Notes: a model not told the origin generated them from the letters alone. 64,000 bases of DNA from Dichomitus squalens LYAD-421 SS1 (GCF_000275845.1 NW_006766904.1:202635-266634); one strand, 5' to 3'. Shown: positions 48,173-60,800, counted from the first letter of the stretch. Numbers and translations are program-made.

Positions 48173-49482
48173 ATGGCAAGTAGTCGGTGGTCGTTCACCC
48201 GCGTGCTGGGAGGCCCTGCAAAGACCCAACCACCGTCCAACCATTCCACCTCCGGACCGTCTCATACCAATGGAAACAGTCGTGGTCACGGCCCGCGACA
48301 GCACCAGAGACAAGCATCCTCTGCGACCACCACAGTTCAGCCACAGTCGAGGTTCAATCGCCCTCCCGCTGCTACCGCCGCCGTAGCCGAAGACCCTAAC
48401 CACCTATCGAACGACTCCACCCCCGCCGTCCCGGACAGCGTGTGGTTCGCCTCGGACTTCATGCTCGGGTCGGGCATGGCCATCATCCAGCCCTCGTCCG
48501 GAAAGGTAGTCATACTATGCCAAAGGGAGAAAGACAGGCACGGACGCGAGCACAATTACTGGTTCCTTCCCAAAGGCAGGAAGGACGTCGGAGAGTCCCT
48601 GGAGCAGACGGCACTGCGGGAAGCCTACGAAGAGGTGAGTCCCTGTGCTCGCGTCCCAAGACACGGAAGTTCAGGGGAGCGGTGGTTTTAGCACCGCTTC
48701 GAGTGTCTATCCACCTCTCCCGCCATACTCGATCCCTGCGATCGCCCTGGCTGAGTCCCGGCCAGGACCTGCCGTATCCGTATTTTCCTAGAACTCTTCA
48801 AAAGATCATTCATGAACTCTCGAACGCTCGTAGGCTATAGCCTCACACGCGGAACTCACTAACTCACCTCCGCCCTGCAGTCCGGATACCGCGTCAGCTT
48901 GCTCCCCGTCGTCCTCCCGCACAACGCCCCAACCCCCCCCGGTTCGATCCGGCGGCTCGACCGCTCGCGCATCCTCCCATGCACCGAGCCCATCTACATA
49001 TCCCTGATGGGGTACGGCCGCGGGGGGCGCAATCACCAGCGCGGCGAGTACCTCACCTTCTGGTACGTGGGCCAGATCCCAGCAGACGCGGTCAGTCCGT
49101 CCGTCCTCGTTCTCCCGAAGCTGTCCTCGTTCTCACACCGCGTATCTGACCCCGACCTATCGCCGATTAGACCGTCGAGGCCGGCACGCGCATGGCCGAC
49201 GAGGTAGACTACGAGACGCACCTCGTCACAATCCAGGAGGCGCTCGCCCGCCTGCAGGGCCCGCCGGCGCACGTCATGCACAAGGCGTACGAGCTGTGGA
49301 CGCACACCGCGCAGCTGCAGGCGCAGAACGAGTACAGGTACTACGTCTCCCAGCTCGCCGTGGAGCATGCGCGCGCCGCTGTCGCGAGCCACGGTGCCCG
49401 GCCTGCCGGGGCGGACGAGGTCGTCTCAGCGGAGCAGGCAGCACAGGATGCGGAGAACTGGGAGGACGCGGACCTGGCTTAG
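48173..49482 (+). CDS. Nudix hydrolase
   Basis: Three exons (48173-48634, 48881-49090, 49171-49482) encode 327 residues. After a Ser/Gln/Pro-rich N-terminus the Nudix fold starts at VWFASDFMLGSGMAIIQ. The Nudix box is complete once spliced: G-RKDVG-E-SLEQTAL-RE-AY-EE-S-GY, the exact Gx5Ex7REUxEExGU pattern; its Glu residues bind the metal. The first intron (246 nt) falls inside the box, between EE and SGY. Later segments are LPHNAPTP, EPIYISLMGYGRGGRNHQRGEYLTFWYVGQI and a C-terminal helical tail. Nudix enzymes split nucleoside diphosphates linked to another group; the substrate here cannot be read from sequence. The ATG at 48173 is the first one giving a sensible N-terminus. Confidence 0.93.
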
Positions 49483-50063
49483 GTACTGTACGACGCGATG
49501 TCATGTTGTAGAATAGGACGGAATAGACGGAATTGTATACCATCCGTTCAGCAGTGCCTGCTACCATGCATGGCAGCTACGAACGGTTGCGTGTGCGTTG
49601 CGTGGCCTGAAACGGCTGGGGACGTCACGCTGAGTGGCGTTGGCTTTTCGGATGCAGCTATGGGGAGGTATGTACATCAATGCCTTGCTGAATATGCAAC
49701 TTGCATTAGAGCGAAGTCGGCTGACGCCAGTGGATGACCTGAAGGTCTCAATCTAGCAAGGCCCTTACGGGACATGGTGTAGGGATGGACATATGTATAA
49801 AGCAACGTGCCAGCTACAGCAAAGTATGTGGTTACAAAGAGACATGGCACAGAACACAGCGAGCGTCGCGGGAGAGCACCCACAACGTCCCGCAATCGTT
49901 ACAAAGAGCGCACGCACAGCATCGGCATTTGTACCTACTTGGTCCGAGCAGCCACGAAGGCCAACACGATCAACCTACACCACGCCCCGCAATTCAACGG
50001 CCGACCTAGCACAGCGACGTCTCGCGGACCGCACCTGTCTCGCGCTCACCCTCATCCTCGCGC
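49483..50063. other. Intergenic between convergent genes
   Basis: About 580 bases of 3' flanks of the Nudix and Cdc20-type genes. Nothing else is recognised. Confidence 0.4.
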
Positions 50064-52212
50064 TCACCGGATCGTACACCTGTCGAACACGCTCTCCCTC
50101 CGCTCCGCCTTCTCGGGCACGCCCCACACGCGCCACATCTTCATCGCCTCCTCCGCAGGGCAGATCGTGAACACCATCGTCCCGTCCGGGCTCAGGCAGC
50201 TGTGGCCCACGGGGCCCGTGTGCGCCGGCACGCTCACGACGCGCCGCAGGCTCGGGTACGCGTGCACCGTCAACGAGTTCGTCAGCACCGTCTTTGCGGC
50301 CACCGGCCGCTCGCGGTCGCGGTGCCGGCGGCGGCCTGGGTTGCCGTTGCCGGGGTCCATGGAGGAGGAGCCAGCGGCGGCAGAGGAGGAGGCGAGGTTG
50401 GGGCACGAGTCGCTCGCGCCGCCGCGAGGCACCCAGGACATGCCGTGCGTGGAGAGGAGCTCCTTGCAGTGCGGGGACCAGAGGAGGGAGGTGACGGACG
50501 TGTTGAGCGGGATGATGTGCGCCGGGGGCGCGGTGCCGATCGTGCTGTTGATGTTCCAGACGCGGACCTTGCCGTCGGGGTGCATAGTGCCGGTCGCGAG
50601 CAGCTCGGGCTTCCACGGGCACCACGCTAGAGCCTGCAGCCACGGGAGGTGAGTACTGAGTGCATGTGTCAGACAGGCAGCGGAAAACGCTTGCCTTGAT
50701 CGGCGCGTGGTGCTTGATCTTGCTGCCCCACCGGTTCGAGAGCGTGAGCGACTTGCTCGCGCGCGCGTCCCAGATCTGCACTACGCCCGCCTGGTCGCTG
50801 CTCGCCAAGTAGTTCCCATCGTGCCGCCACCGGAGCCCGTGCACCTTGTCCCTGTGCATCTCGAGCCTACCTATTCGGGCCGGGGAGCGTGTATCATGCA
50901 GCGATATCGCTCCGTCACCCAGCCCGACGGCGAGCGTGCTCTCGTGCCAGCTGAGCCCGCCGACGTCCGCGTCGCCCTCCTCCTGCCACACCCCGAGCTG
51001 CGCTGTCGCGTCCGCGTCCCAGAGCTGCATCTCGCCGTTCATCGTCCCCGCGGCGATGAGGTTCGGGCGACTCGGCGACCATTCGATGCTGATCAGCCGC
51101 CCTCGCTGTCGCTGCGGGAGCTTGAAGAGGTGCGAGATCTTCCTGGAGTCGAGCTCCTGGTAGTACACATCGAAGCCGCATGCCACTGCGATCGCGTTCC
51201 GCGCGGACCACGATATCGGGTAGGCGAAGAGGTCGGAGGGGATGCCAGGCCCGTCCAGGGCGAGGATGAACTGCTTCCGCGACCCAAGGTGCGCCTCTGC
51301 GGATGTCGACGGAACGACGTGCGGCTTTTTGAGAAGCTGGTGGAAGTTGAAGCGATGTCGGTTGAGGTACGAGTTGTTTGACTTCTTGTCAGTGTTCGTG
51401 TCGGTGAAGTTGAGGACGCGGTCGTCGGCAAGGCCGAAAAGCTTGGCTATCCGCTGTGTGCGCGGCGTGGTCTGGAGGGGCAATGCGCGGTCTTTCCGTG
51501 CAGAAATGAAGCGGTCGGACTGAAAGGACAAACAGTCAGCTTCATGCCACACATTCGACACCGTGACTTTGGCGCCATGAGGCGCATCGATGTGCAGTGC
51601 CACTTCTCGACGCAACGGAAGAAGCACATGTGGTATGGGACACTACAGGAGGGGGTATGGTTTGCATGCTGGCGATGTCCCAGACAACGCTCGTTGCATT
51701 GCGACGTCTCGCAAGTTCTACTATTCGCCACAGCAGCCATATGGACCGTTCTCGCTCACTACCGCAGCCGTCAAGGTCATGTCTGACAGTATGCACAAGG
51801 GCTCGAAGAGGCCGTCAACCCGAAGTTCTAGTATTTCCGGTCAAGCCGGGCGATACACACCGCACGACCACGATGCACACACCGCCGCAGGGTATCCGTC
51901 CCCCACATGCTCCTCACGTCGCCGATCATGTCCACCTTCACGCACGCTACCCTACTTAGGAACGCCCGATCCCCGACTCGGGACAAGGAAGGAAGTCACA
52001 CGTACCACATCGACCTTGCTCGCAGATCCAAGCTCTGCGCCAAAGGCCTCGAAGTCTGCATTGTCCTCGTCCGCGAGGGACATCCGCCGCCTCTTCTTGG
52101 CCGCGGAATAGAGGTTGGGGGTGACCGATCCCGGGGCCCATGCTCGCTTCCGGGTCGGCAACGGGGTCTGACACCCCGCAGCCTGCGCCGCGTTCAGTGT
52201 CTTGTCGCTCAT
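50064..52212 (-). CDS. Cdc20/Cdh1-family WD40 activator of the anaphase-promoting complex
   Basis: Exons 52006-52212, 50695-51519 and 50064-50633 encode 533 residues. The N-terminal tail is basic (TRKRAWAPG, AKKRRRMS). SDRFISARKD is the C-box that binds the APC/C. TPRTQRIAKLFGLADDRVLNF follows, then seven WD40 blades: PGIPSDLFAYPISWS, LISIEWSPSRPNLIAAGTMNGEMQLWD, VGGLSWHESTLAVGLGDGAISLHD, VHGLRWRHDGNYLASSDQAGVVQIWD, ALAWCPWKPELLATGTMHPDGKVRVWN, VTSLLWSPHCKELLS and VGHSCLSPDGTMVFTICPAEEAMKMWRVW. The last residues are TIR, the C-terminal Ile-Arg tail used to dock on APC/C. The protein brings ubiquitination substrates to the APC/C. The second intron (50634-50694) is GC-AG (AAG|GCAAGC). The first intron, 486 nt, may hide a small exon. 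The sequence is divergent from both Cdc20 and Cdh1. Confidence 0.9.
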
Positions 52213-52798
52213 CGTTGCGGCATACAAATGGTGCGTTGGATGTTGTGACAGATGTCTTGACAACAGTTAGTTCGATTGAGATAGCAGGGGAGCCTAGAGT
52301 GTAGCTGAGCAGAGTGAGGTAGGGGTGGAGGTGGTGGTGGTTGAAGGGAAAGGTTTACGGCACGTGTGGCCACAGGATAAATATCTCACAAAGGCGTGCT
52401 CCGTTGAGGTGCGCCCCACAAAGAGTCTCTTGCCATCCTCTCAAAGTAGTACTATAAGCCCTTCTCAGTACGGCCGATCGTCTCTCGAGGACAAACAGTG
52501 CGACATGCTCGCTTTTGCAGTCGCGAGCCTGCCCGCCGACGCTTCACGTGATCGTGGTGCCCACACGGGATGGCTAGGCATAGAGCGTAGGTGCTGGCTG
52601 CGGCAGACAATGTTTCACTAGTTACTAGAGCAGGTACATCGCAGGTCGTAAGTAAGGTCATTATAGTCGTAACAGGTCGTTAGCGGGTGCAACAAGCGAC
52701 ACCAAAAATAGGGTATAAATAAGCCTTCCACAGCACGAACTTCTCGTAACGGACCATCAAGAGCCGTGTCCTTGTCCGCGGAGTCACCAAGAAGGACA
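52213..52798. other. Intergenic, nothing recognised
   Basis: About 590 bases upstream of the Cdc20-type gene and downstream of the next gene. No feature identified. Confidence 0.4.
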
Positions 52799-53705
52799 TC
52801 ACAGCAGCGCAGCGACGAAGCTCGACAAAACAGCGACGGCGACGGCCGACCATGACCACGACGACGAAAGCGAGGAAGCACCGTTCGCCGTCGTCGCGGT
52901 GGCCGCAGCTGCGCTGGAGGTGGGGGTCGTCTCGCCATCCGAATTCGAGACATTGCCAAGGAGCGTGCTCTCGAGGGCGCAGATCTTGCGCATGCCGTCG
53001 ACGATTCCCGGGAGATTCGCCGAGTCAGAGTCCAGGAACGACGTCTGGTTCGTCTTGATGAAGCTAGCGAGCGTATCATGAGGAAAATGCCATACAAATC
53101 ATGAAAGCGTGTGTCATACCAGTCGACGCATTGCGGGTATGCACTCTGGAAGGTGTCCGCACAGGCGCACTTGATAACGTCGATGAACGCCCCCGGGTTG
53201 AAGATGATCTGCAAGGCGTCTTCAATTAGTACTGAACCCAATCAACTCCTCTCTCCCTTCCCATTTCCAAAGTTCACTTCTGTTCCTGTCAACCCCCGGT
53301 ATGGTCCTACGGCACGTCATGCCCATTCCACGGCACGACTCCCCTCCGCCAGCTTGACACCGCAAACATTCGGCCTCTCAGGCAAACAGCACCACTCACC
53401 ATCGAGAAGTTCTGCAACACCGGCGCCGCCTGCGCGCAGCTATCGATGCTCCCAAAGTTCTGCTGGCAAATCGGGCACGACGGCGGCTGTGCCGGGAACA
53501 CGGGCTCGCTCCCGTCGTCCTGCCTCCGCTCCGCGCTGACGCCGCGCGCGAGCACGAGAGGCTGGGGTGAGGCCTGGCTGAGGCCACCGAGCGCAGTAGG
53601 GGCAGGCGAGAGGGGCGACGCGAGCGCAGAGAGGAACGTGGCAGACCAGAGCGAGAGGAGGGCGGCGAAGAGAGCGAGGGACGTGGACGCAGCGTAGCGG
53701 GCCAT
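52799..53705 (-). CDS. Secreted, probably GPI-anchored Cys-containing protein
   Basis: Exons 53400-53705, 53120-53208 and 52799-53063 give 219 residues. The start MARYAASTSLALFAALLSLWSATFLSALA is a signal peptide. The body has CPICQQNFGSIDSCAQAAPVLQNFSM, then IIFNPGAFIDVIKCACADTFQSAYPQCVDC, then FIKTNQTSFLDS and MRKICALESTLLGNVS, with about nine Cys. The C-terminus is Ser/Ala/Thr-rich and ends in a hydrophobic run (SAVAVAVLSSFVAALL) after a small-residue region, as in GPI-anchored cell wall proteins. A basidiomycete family with similar Cys spacing exists, but I know no function. Cell surface placement is inferred from the two signals. The first intron is 191 nt. Confidence 0.72.
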
Positions 53706-54563
53706 TGCTCCTGGTTTCCTGGATTGATTTTAAGCTGTTTTGCGGGGTTTATGGTGGAAAACGTAAGGGTCGTTACAGCGAATGCCTGTCGTCTAGCTGG
53801 AGCAAAGGCGCGGAGGGGCCGAACGCGGGTGCTGGGGGTGCTAGACGGTCGTGGGGAGAGGCAAGCTGCTGGGAACGACGAAGGGTGAAGCTGTCGGGCC
53901 TCGGCAGGGCTTGGACGTGATCGAAGCGGGAGCGGGCCCACCTGATCTCGCCTTCGGCAGGGCCCGCGACCGTGTCCCATGTGCGCGAGCCATGGCAATG
54001 GAAACTTTGGTTTCGACTGGCCGCCACGGTGACAATATTGGATCGGGAGAAGGGACCTTGGTCGTTGAAGAACGTGTGTCGTTCCGCTACTTACACATTT
54101 TGTGACAAGGGAAGGCGAATCCGGCCAGACCCCGTAATATGCTACGGTGATTGCCCGAAACACCGTCCACTGGAGAGGTCCTCGGAGGCCTGAGGGATTT
54201 CTATGCTACCTTCACTTAGAACACTCGAAGCCGCCGCAAGAAAGATAGACCGAATGTTCTTCAGCTGAGACGAGGACATTATGCCGGTCGTTCGCGGAAC
54301 CTGCAACGGTTCATAGCCTCGAGACCCCGGGAAAGACAGACTGCGTTCACTAGATTTATCATTGCCAATCTCGGAGCTTGGAATCGCCCCATACTGCATA
54401 CATGCTCATGCACCACAGGGAGACGGCTCATACACTGCTGAATATCGTACATGCGCGAATTTCCACCAAGCCGTCCAACCGAGGGATTCGTCACTTCTTG
54501 CATTGGGATGCGCGGAGGCTCGCAGTCACGCTTCGCCCTGCCTCATCCCAAGAGGACGCTACC
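53706..54563. other. Intergenic, nothing recognised
   Basis: About 860 bases holding the promoter of the GPI-type gene and the 3' flank of the His-rich gene. No feature identified. Confidence 0.4.
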
Positions 54564-55503
54564 TCAGGCGGCGGGGTGGCCCTTGTGGTGGTGGTGCTTG
54601 CGGTGCTTGACGTCCTCGGTCGGGTCCTCGACAGCATCTAAAGGACACGATAAGATGTATACGTCGCAAGATAGACATCCGCCACCACTTACCGCGACCG
54701 ACGTGGTGACCCTTGTGGTGGTGGTGACGATGCTTGATGTCTTCGGTGGGGGTCTCGTCAGGCCCCGCCTCAACCGCAGCAGCGTCTGTCGCGCAGTGAG
54801 TCCACTGGACAGGACTTCTTGGAGCCGATGAGCATAGACTCACCGCGACCAACGTGGTGACCCTTGTGGTGGTGGTGACGATGCTTGATGTCCTCGGATG
54901 GGGCAGAGGCATCCTCTACGACGTCTGTAGAGCATAGTATGTTGACGGAGCAGGATTAGCACGAAAGTGCGTATACTCACCGCGGCCGACGTGGTGGCCC
55001 TTGTGGTGGTGGTGACGGTGCTTCACGTCCTCCGAGGGCACGGTAGCGGCCTCAACAGTGTCTGTACAGGACGAAGAGTCGTCAGATATGGAAATACTGG
55101 GGGCGATGAGTGTATGCTCACCACGGCCGACGTGATGCCCCTTGTGGTGGTGGTGACGGTGCTTGACATCCTCAGAAGGAACATCAACCGCAGCGACCGG
55201 CACGTCAGCGGTGCCGACGTCGGCAGCAGCATCTGTATGGAGAGACCAATCAATGAGAGATATTCTCTCGAAGTCAGAATCCGTGTGCTGACCGCGACCG
55301 ACGTGGTGACCCTTGTGGTGGTGGTGCGGGTGGTGCTTAATATCCTCGACGGCGGACACCCCAGTAACATCAGAGGGAGCCGCAGCGTCTGTAGCACACA
55401 GTTAGTGAACGAGAAAGCTCGTATTCGGAAGAGAGTCCGTGTACTCACTGTAGCCAACGAGAAGGGCAGCGAGGACGATGTTGATTAAGTACGCGAACTG
55501 CAT
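54564..55503 (-). CDS. Secreted His-rich tandem-repeat protein, one repeat per exon
   Basis: Seven exons (55449-55503, 55293-55388, 55122-55232, 54981-55061, 54844-54924, 54693-54785, 54564-54637) encode 196 residues. Exon 1 is almost exactly a signal peptide (MQFAYLINIVLAALLVGY). Each later exon encodes one unit: an acidic, variable part (such as DTVEAATVPSED) and a basic His-rich core. The core KHRHHHHKGHHVGRG is identical in units 2-5; unit 1 has KHHPHHHHKGHHVGRG, and unit 6 ends KHRKHHHHKGHPAA. All six introns are 55-60 nt and phase 1, so exons can be duplicated without frame loss. The protein should be secreted. The pattern of leader plus repeated core recalls multi-copy peptide precursors, while the His clusters could bind Cu, Zn or Ni. 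There is no dibasic Kex2 site, so processing is unproven. I know of no named family. Confidence 0.75.
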
Positions 55504-57859
55504 GTTTACACTGTGTAGACGAGGGACAGTCTGAGGACGGCGATGTGTAGACAGGGGATTGTCTGAGGACCGATGAGGGAGACCAACGAGGCTTTTATAC
55601 CTGAGGACTGCCTACAAAACTCTCGTGAGGCGCTTGGCCAAGATAGCCCCCGGAAAAACAACTTCGTCGCAGGCGTCATGCGACTGGCACATGTACACCA
55701 AGTCCACCAATAGAAAGATCGTCAGCATGCTCTGTAAGTACATTTCCATTCTTTGAAAGGCGTCAGTAGTGGTTCCGACGGTTAAGTTCGAGCCATACTC
55801 ACAAATTATCATTGTCTGCTGAGGTTGCTCGTCTGTAGGACCACGGTTGCAATGGAGCACGGAGAAGACTGAAAAAGGTACAGATCGTCGTATGCTATGA
55901 ATAAAGCCTTCATTGAATGCGCAAGTGACCTGTGGCACGTTCGCTGACAGGGACTGAGAGCATTGGCTGCGCTTCGTTTCGTGCGCCAACTGTCGTCTTA
56001 GATGCTTCTCATGATGTGAGCGGGGCTAGAGTTGCATCCCTACAGTCTGTGAATTGCGATCAATAGATCGTTGATTGCCACGGGGATACTATAGGACGTA
56101 ATGGCGGGCGAGGTTGTAGTGGAAGAGAGCAACTGGTGTTATGTAGTGTTCACATTCAGCTTTGACTGAGGGGCCCAGGCCCGGGGCAGTGGCGGTGACT
56201 ACTAGTGCTTAACGGGATGTGCCGACCGGCGCCACCAAGATCATGATGCAACAAGCCAACTCGGCCTGCCTCTCGACGGCGACGCGTATATGCAGTGGAT
56301 ACTACACTGAGCAGCGGAGGATGCTCCTTTGTCTCACATCCTTGGTATGCAGGTGGGTCCTCGTTGAATACTTGGGACATATGACCTGCATTTACCCAGT
56401 CAACGTTGCGGATACGTGCTCTGCACTCATGTGCTCGCACCGTTGCGAATGCACTATTTTCTGCTCGAACAGACTCACGGCGCCCAGGCGAAGGTCTCTA
56501 ATACCGCATATTGAGAGCGGCTACTCAATTACGCCGCCCTTTGTCCCCTTAAACGCCACAGCAAAACGCCGTGTCCTCGGCGATGGCGGAGGCCACGTCT
56601 CTGAAGAAGGTAAATTGACCATCAGCGAGGTGTTTTCGGTCTGCGCGTTTCTTGCATATGGCTGAAGCCAATATTATGGGCCAAGAAGTTCCTGGTTTCG
56701 TGGATTGGTATTCAAGTAGGGGGGGGGGCCTGATGACCAGCCCTGTGAACATCCGCAGCCCGCAGCCCGCGCCTGCGCCTCAACGGTGCTTCTACACTCT
56801 TACATAGGCTCTTTCCCGAGGTCGCAATTGCCAAATACCTGCCATCGTGATCGCCAGCAAAGGCTAACTGCCAGCGCCAGTCCCTTATATTGCTTGTGGC
56901 TATATCGGTGTCTCTAGAAATAAACGAACGACTTCGAGCCCCAAAATCCCGTCGCGGAGGCAAAGAGACGGCCGCGCCCTGTGGAGGAGCGAAGACGTAA
57001 ATGTCTGTAGCCCTTCTAACTAGAGCGTCGCCTTATGGCTTCACTTGGTGAGCTGAGATGAAGGCGGGGGTATCTGTACCATATTTAGCTTGCTTTTGTC
57101 CCATGCATTAGCAAATAACCTACCTGCATGGCGTCGGTTTCGCGACCAAGCCGAAGAGTAGCAGTATGTCCATTCAACGAGGTCGTGAGCTACATGGGGA
57201 TGCTTGGGGACATGCGGAGATCGGACCGCCTTCCAAAGCCGTCTTGCTGTTCATCACCTATAGAACTACTTCGATGAACGGAACCTCGTGGGTTCGGCTG
57301 GTGGCTATCCCAGCAAATTTCCCCGAGTTATGTCCACGGCTCCTGTTAGGTTGTAAGATTCAACACATCAACTGCCGCCGCTGCCAGCAACAAGAAGGCC
57401 GTTCTCGTCGGCAACATTGCAAGTGGAGTCTAGACGGCGAACGCGGGCGAATGGCATGTTCAGTGGGGAGAGTATGTGGGAACCAGACTCAATACCTCAG
57501 AGATGATGAACGACATAGCGAGCATGGTCATGCCAGTACGAACCTGGATGCCTTTCCATAGTGGTCACTGAAACCAGGTGTCACTTGATCGTCTCAGAGA
57601 TGCAGTCGGGGTTGGCAGTATCAGGCATGACTAAAGCGAAGGAAAATCCACTCAATTACCGTGTATCGCTATATTGTAGGCGAGTTATAAACCATCTGGC
57701 GTATCTAGCGATGAAAGAAAAAAAACGGTAAGAGTTCCCGGGATAGAGCCATGTCTCTTCAGTAACCAACGTCTGACATGTATAGTTCGTCCTGAATTCG
57801 TCAATTTGTTCATGAAAGCTTTTGGACAAGCGGGGTTGTTTCGGCTCCTCAATGCCTTC
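55504..57859. other. Gene-poor interval, nothing firmly recognised
   Basis: About 2.4 kb between the His-rich gene and CHO2. It holds the His-rich gene promoter, a ten-base G run near 56717 and a weak TGCCA cluster near 56829-56880. A minus-strand frame at 55612-55989 has one hydrophobic stretch but no family resemblance. Confidence 0.4.
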
Positions 57860-60800
57860 TCATTCCGACAGAAGCTCTTTCGAGGTGAGGATCCGGTTCG
57901 CGAGTGCACTGAGGTTCGCGTCAGCGACGATGACGTCCGGCGTGAGCTCGACGTCGAAAGCCTGCTCGATTGCGAGCGAGATGCGCTTCGCCTGCCGCTC
58001 GGTCCAGAATCGGAAGTCGTCGGGATCTCGGCCGTCCTCTGCCTCTGCCTGAGCCGAATAGCCCTTGCACGACTGCGGGATGAGCGAAGGGTCGGAGTCG
58101 AGGCAGAGAGGGACGATGCGCTTGAGGGTACCCCGCACCGTATCGAAGGTAAGTTGGCTCGGCTTGTCCACTACAAGCACACAGACTATCAACAATAGAA
58201 TTCCAGATGTGACACGAGGTGTTTTACGTACCATAGATTTCGAAGGGCCCATCTAGACTCATCACATTATATTTACCGTCGTGGTGGTATCGCATCTCGT
58301 ATTTTCCCGTTCGCCAGGGAAGCACGCTCCCCGTGAACACGACCTCATCCTCTTCGAAGTCCGGGGAGGCGCCCGCAGTGCGCTTCGGTTTTTGGAGCTC
58401 GATCGGGATGTCGCCGTCGTACTCGCCGTCGTGCACGGGCATCCACATGCCGAGTGACGACGTCTTCGTGACAAGGTTCGACTGGTTCGAGCCGACGCGG
58501 TAGATACCGATCCAGTCCTTGCGCGAGTGGTGATTGGGCGCTCGCCACTTGACGCGGATCGGCTCACCGAGGTGGAAGCGGAGGGTGCCATCTGCTGAGG
58601 GGACGATGGAGATCCTGTACTTGTTCGTATCGTAGGAGGATAGATCGTTCGCGACGCGCGAGATAACGAGGCGCTCCCGAGACTGTTGGAGAAGAACCTT
58701 AGTGTCCTCCACGACCTCAGATATTTTGGGACGGGCTACAAATAGGTTCAATGAGACACGTTGCGAACGTGCACCAGGGGGAATGACTTACATTTGGAAA
58801 GGAACTCCTCAACGACTTCGGCGGTCTCCTCGTACACCTTGTCAAACGTGCCCTTGACCTCGCGCGCGACGCGCTTAATCTCAGGAGCGTGCTTGCCGGC
58901 GCGCGACTCAAGGAGACGCACGTTCTTCTGCGCGACCTTCTTGATGACTTTAACGAAGCCAGCATCACTACGAATAGATTCACCATAGAGCTTCCTCATA
59001 TGCGGGCTATGTAATGGCAAGCGTCAGTTTGGGACTCGTTCTGACGATAGTGTTGAGAGGTGAAACTCACTACTCAACCTGACTGAGGAACCACCAGTGA
59101 GACAAGTGGCGAATGACAGCCAGCGCGAAGACGAGCTTGCTCCCAGAGACGAGAGCGAGGCCAAAGAAGGTGGCACCGCTAATTACCTCTGGATTGTTGA
59201 GGTACCTGGAAGGCACAGAGCTTAGGACGCATTCAAACGTTGAGTTTTGGGGTGCATGCACTTACCGGTAGATACCGGTATACTCAAGGTGCGCCGGATA
59301 GTCCTCAATGAAGAAGTCACCGAAGAACCAGCCTGGTAAGCAGCCAGTCAAATCATGCGAGGTCGGGAAGGATGCCGAGAAGACACACCAAACAGACCGA
59401 GGACTTCGTAAGACTCAAGACTTGACCAGATGTGAAGGCCGATCATGAGCTAGGAGAGAGATGGGCTCAGACTACGAATGCGGCAGGATTGAAATCGCGA
59501 ACTTACGGCGCCAAGTGTATGGCGGAGCAACTCGTTGCCAGCAGTCCAATGCTGCCAGTCGGGGACAGAATACGTCTTCCAAGCTAAGCAGCCAAGAGAG
59601 ACTAGTACCCAATTGCGTCAGCAACACGAATCACGCTACTAATCGACAGCACTAGAATCCCTACCGTACGACATGCACATGCTCATGTTATAGATACCCT
59701 TCCAGTTCTGCAAGGCTTCCCGAATCGCACCCTGGCCACGGTCGTTTTGAGGGTAATGGTAGTGCTTCAGGTAGTGGCGAACGAGGAACTTGTTCTGAGA
59801 CTGTGCGCGGAGCAGCAGGCCGAGACCGAACTCGTTGAACAGGCACCATGTGAGAGCGTGGACGAAGTGCAGCGGCAGCGAGTTCGTTGGGCAGATGGTG
59901 AGCGCGACCGCGTAGGACAAAATCAGGATCAGCTGGAAATCGGATGCGCTGTCCGTCGAAGATAACTACAATGAGCAACCTATTGTGCACACAAGCCTGG
60001 CGAAAGGGGCATTACCGGAACATATCGACGTTGTGGAGCAGTACCGCATCCTTGCGGAAGTACCGGTGGAATAGGTCATGCTGGGAGATGGCTCCGCGGG
60101 TCTTCGGAGAAGCGGGCCTGCCCAGGCTATCTCTCGACGACTTCGACGACAGCGCATGGGTCCTGAGCTTCTTCAGCTGGCGAGGGGGGGTAACCATCTC
60201 GGTCTCAGTCTCAACTTCAGTGATGAGCTCCTCAGACTCTGTCGCCGTGTCGCCTTCCGTTACCGCGGGAGTGGGCGCCTCCGCAAGAGAAGATGTTGAT
60301 GAGGTAGATGCCTTACGGACGTGAGATGACTCCAGCGAGTCTTCGGACGCCTTGCGCGGAGCACGAGGTTGTATCGGCGAACGCACAGCCAGAGGCTTGC
60401 GTTGACCATAGGTGCGCTCGATATCTACCCATGAGTCAGGTGAGTTATTGTTTGTGGTTAGATCGCAAGGAACACTCACGGGGGTTCTCGAAGAAGACCA
60501 AGAAGCCAAACTGGGCAGCATGCGCGGCCAAACTCACGAACAGAACGGCATAGCTCCCGACGATAAGCGATAGACCGTAGTAACCAGCATATCCTTATCG
60601 CACGCGTCAGCCAGGGAATCTAAGCACTGCATGGAATCTATCGACTCACCAACAGAGTACATAGGGTGAGGGGCAAGCTCAAATACGCCGTCAAAGACGA
60701 GCGCACCACGCTGGAAGAACACATCGCCCCAGTACCAGCCGTAGTCCTTGACGACTTGGTGTGCCTCGGTCTTGACCCACAGGTTGAAGGCAATCAGCGC

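Noticed and set aside
49975..51627. A continuous 550-codon minus-strand frame through the Cdc20-type gene
   Set aside because: Its second half reads the wrong phase; WD40 repeats continue only if the GC-AG intron is removed.
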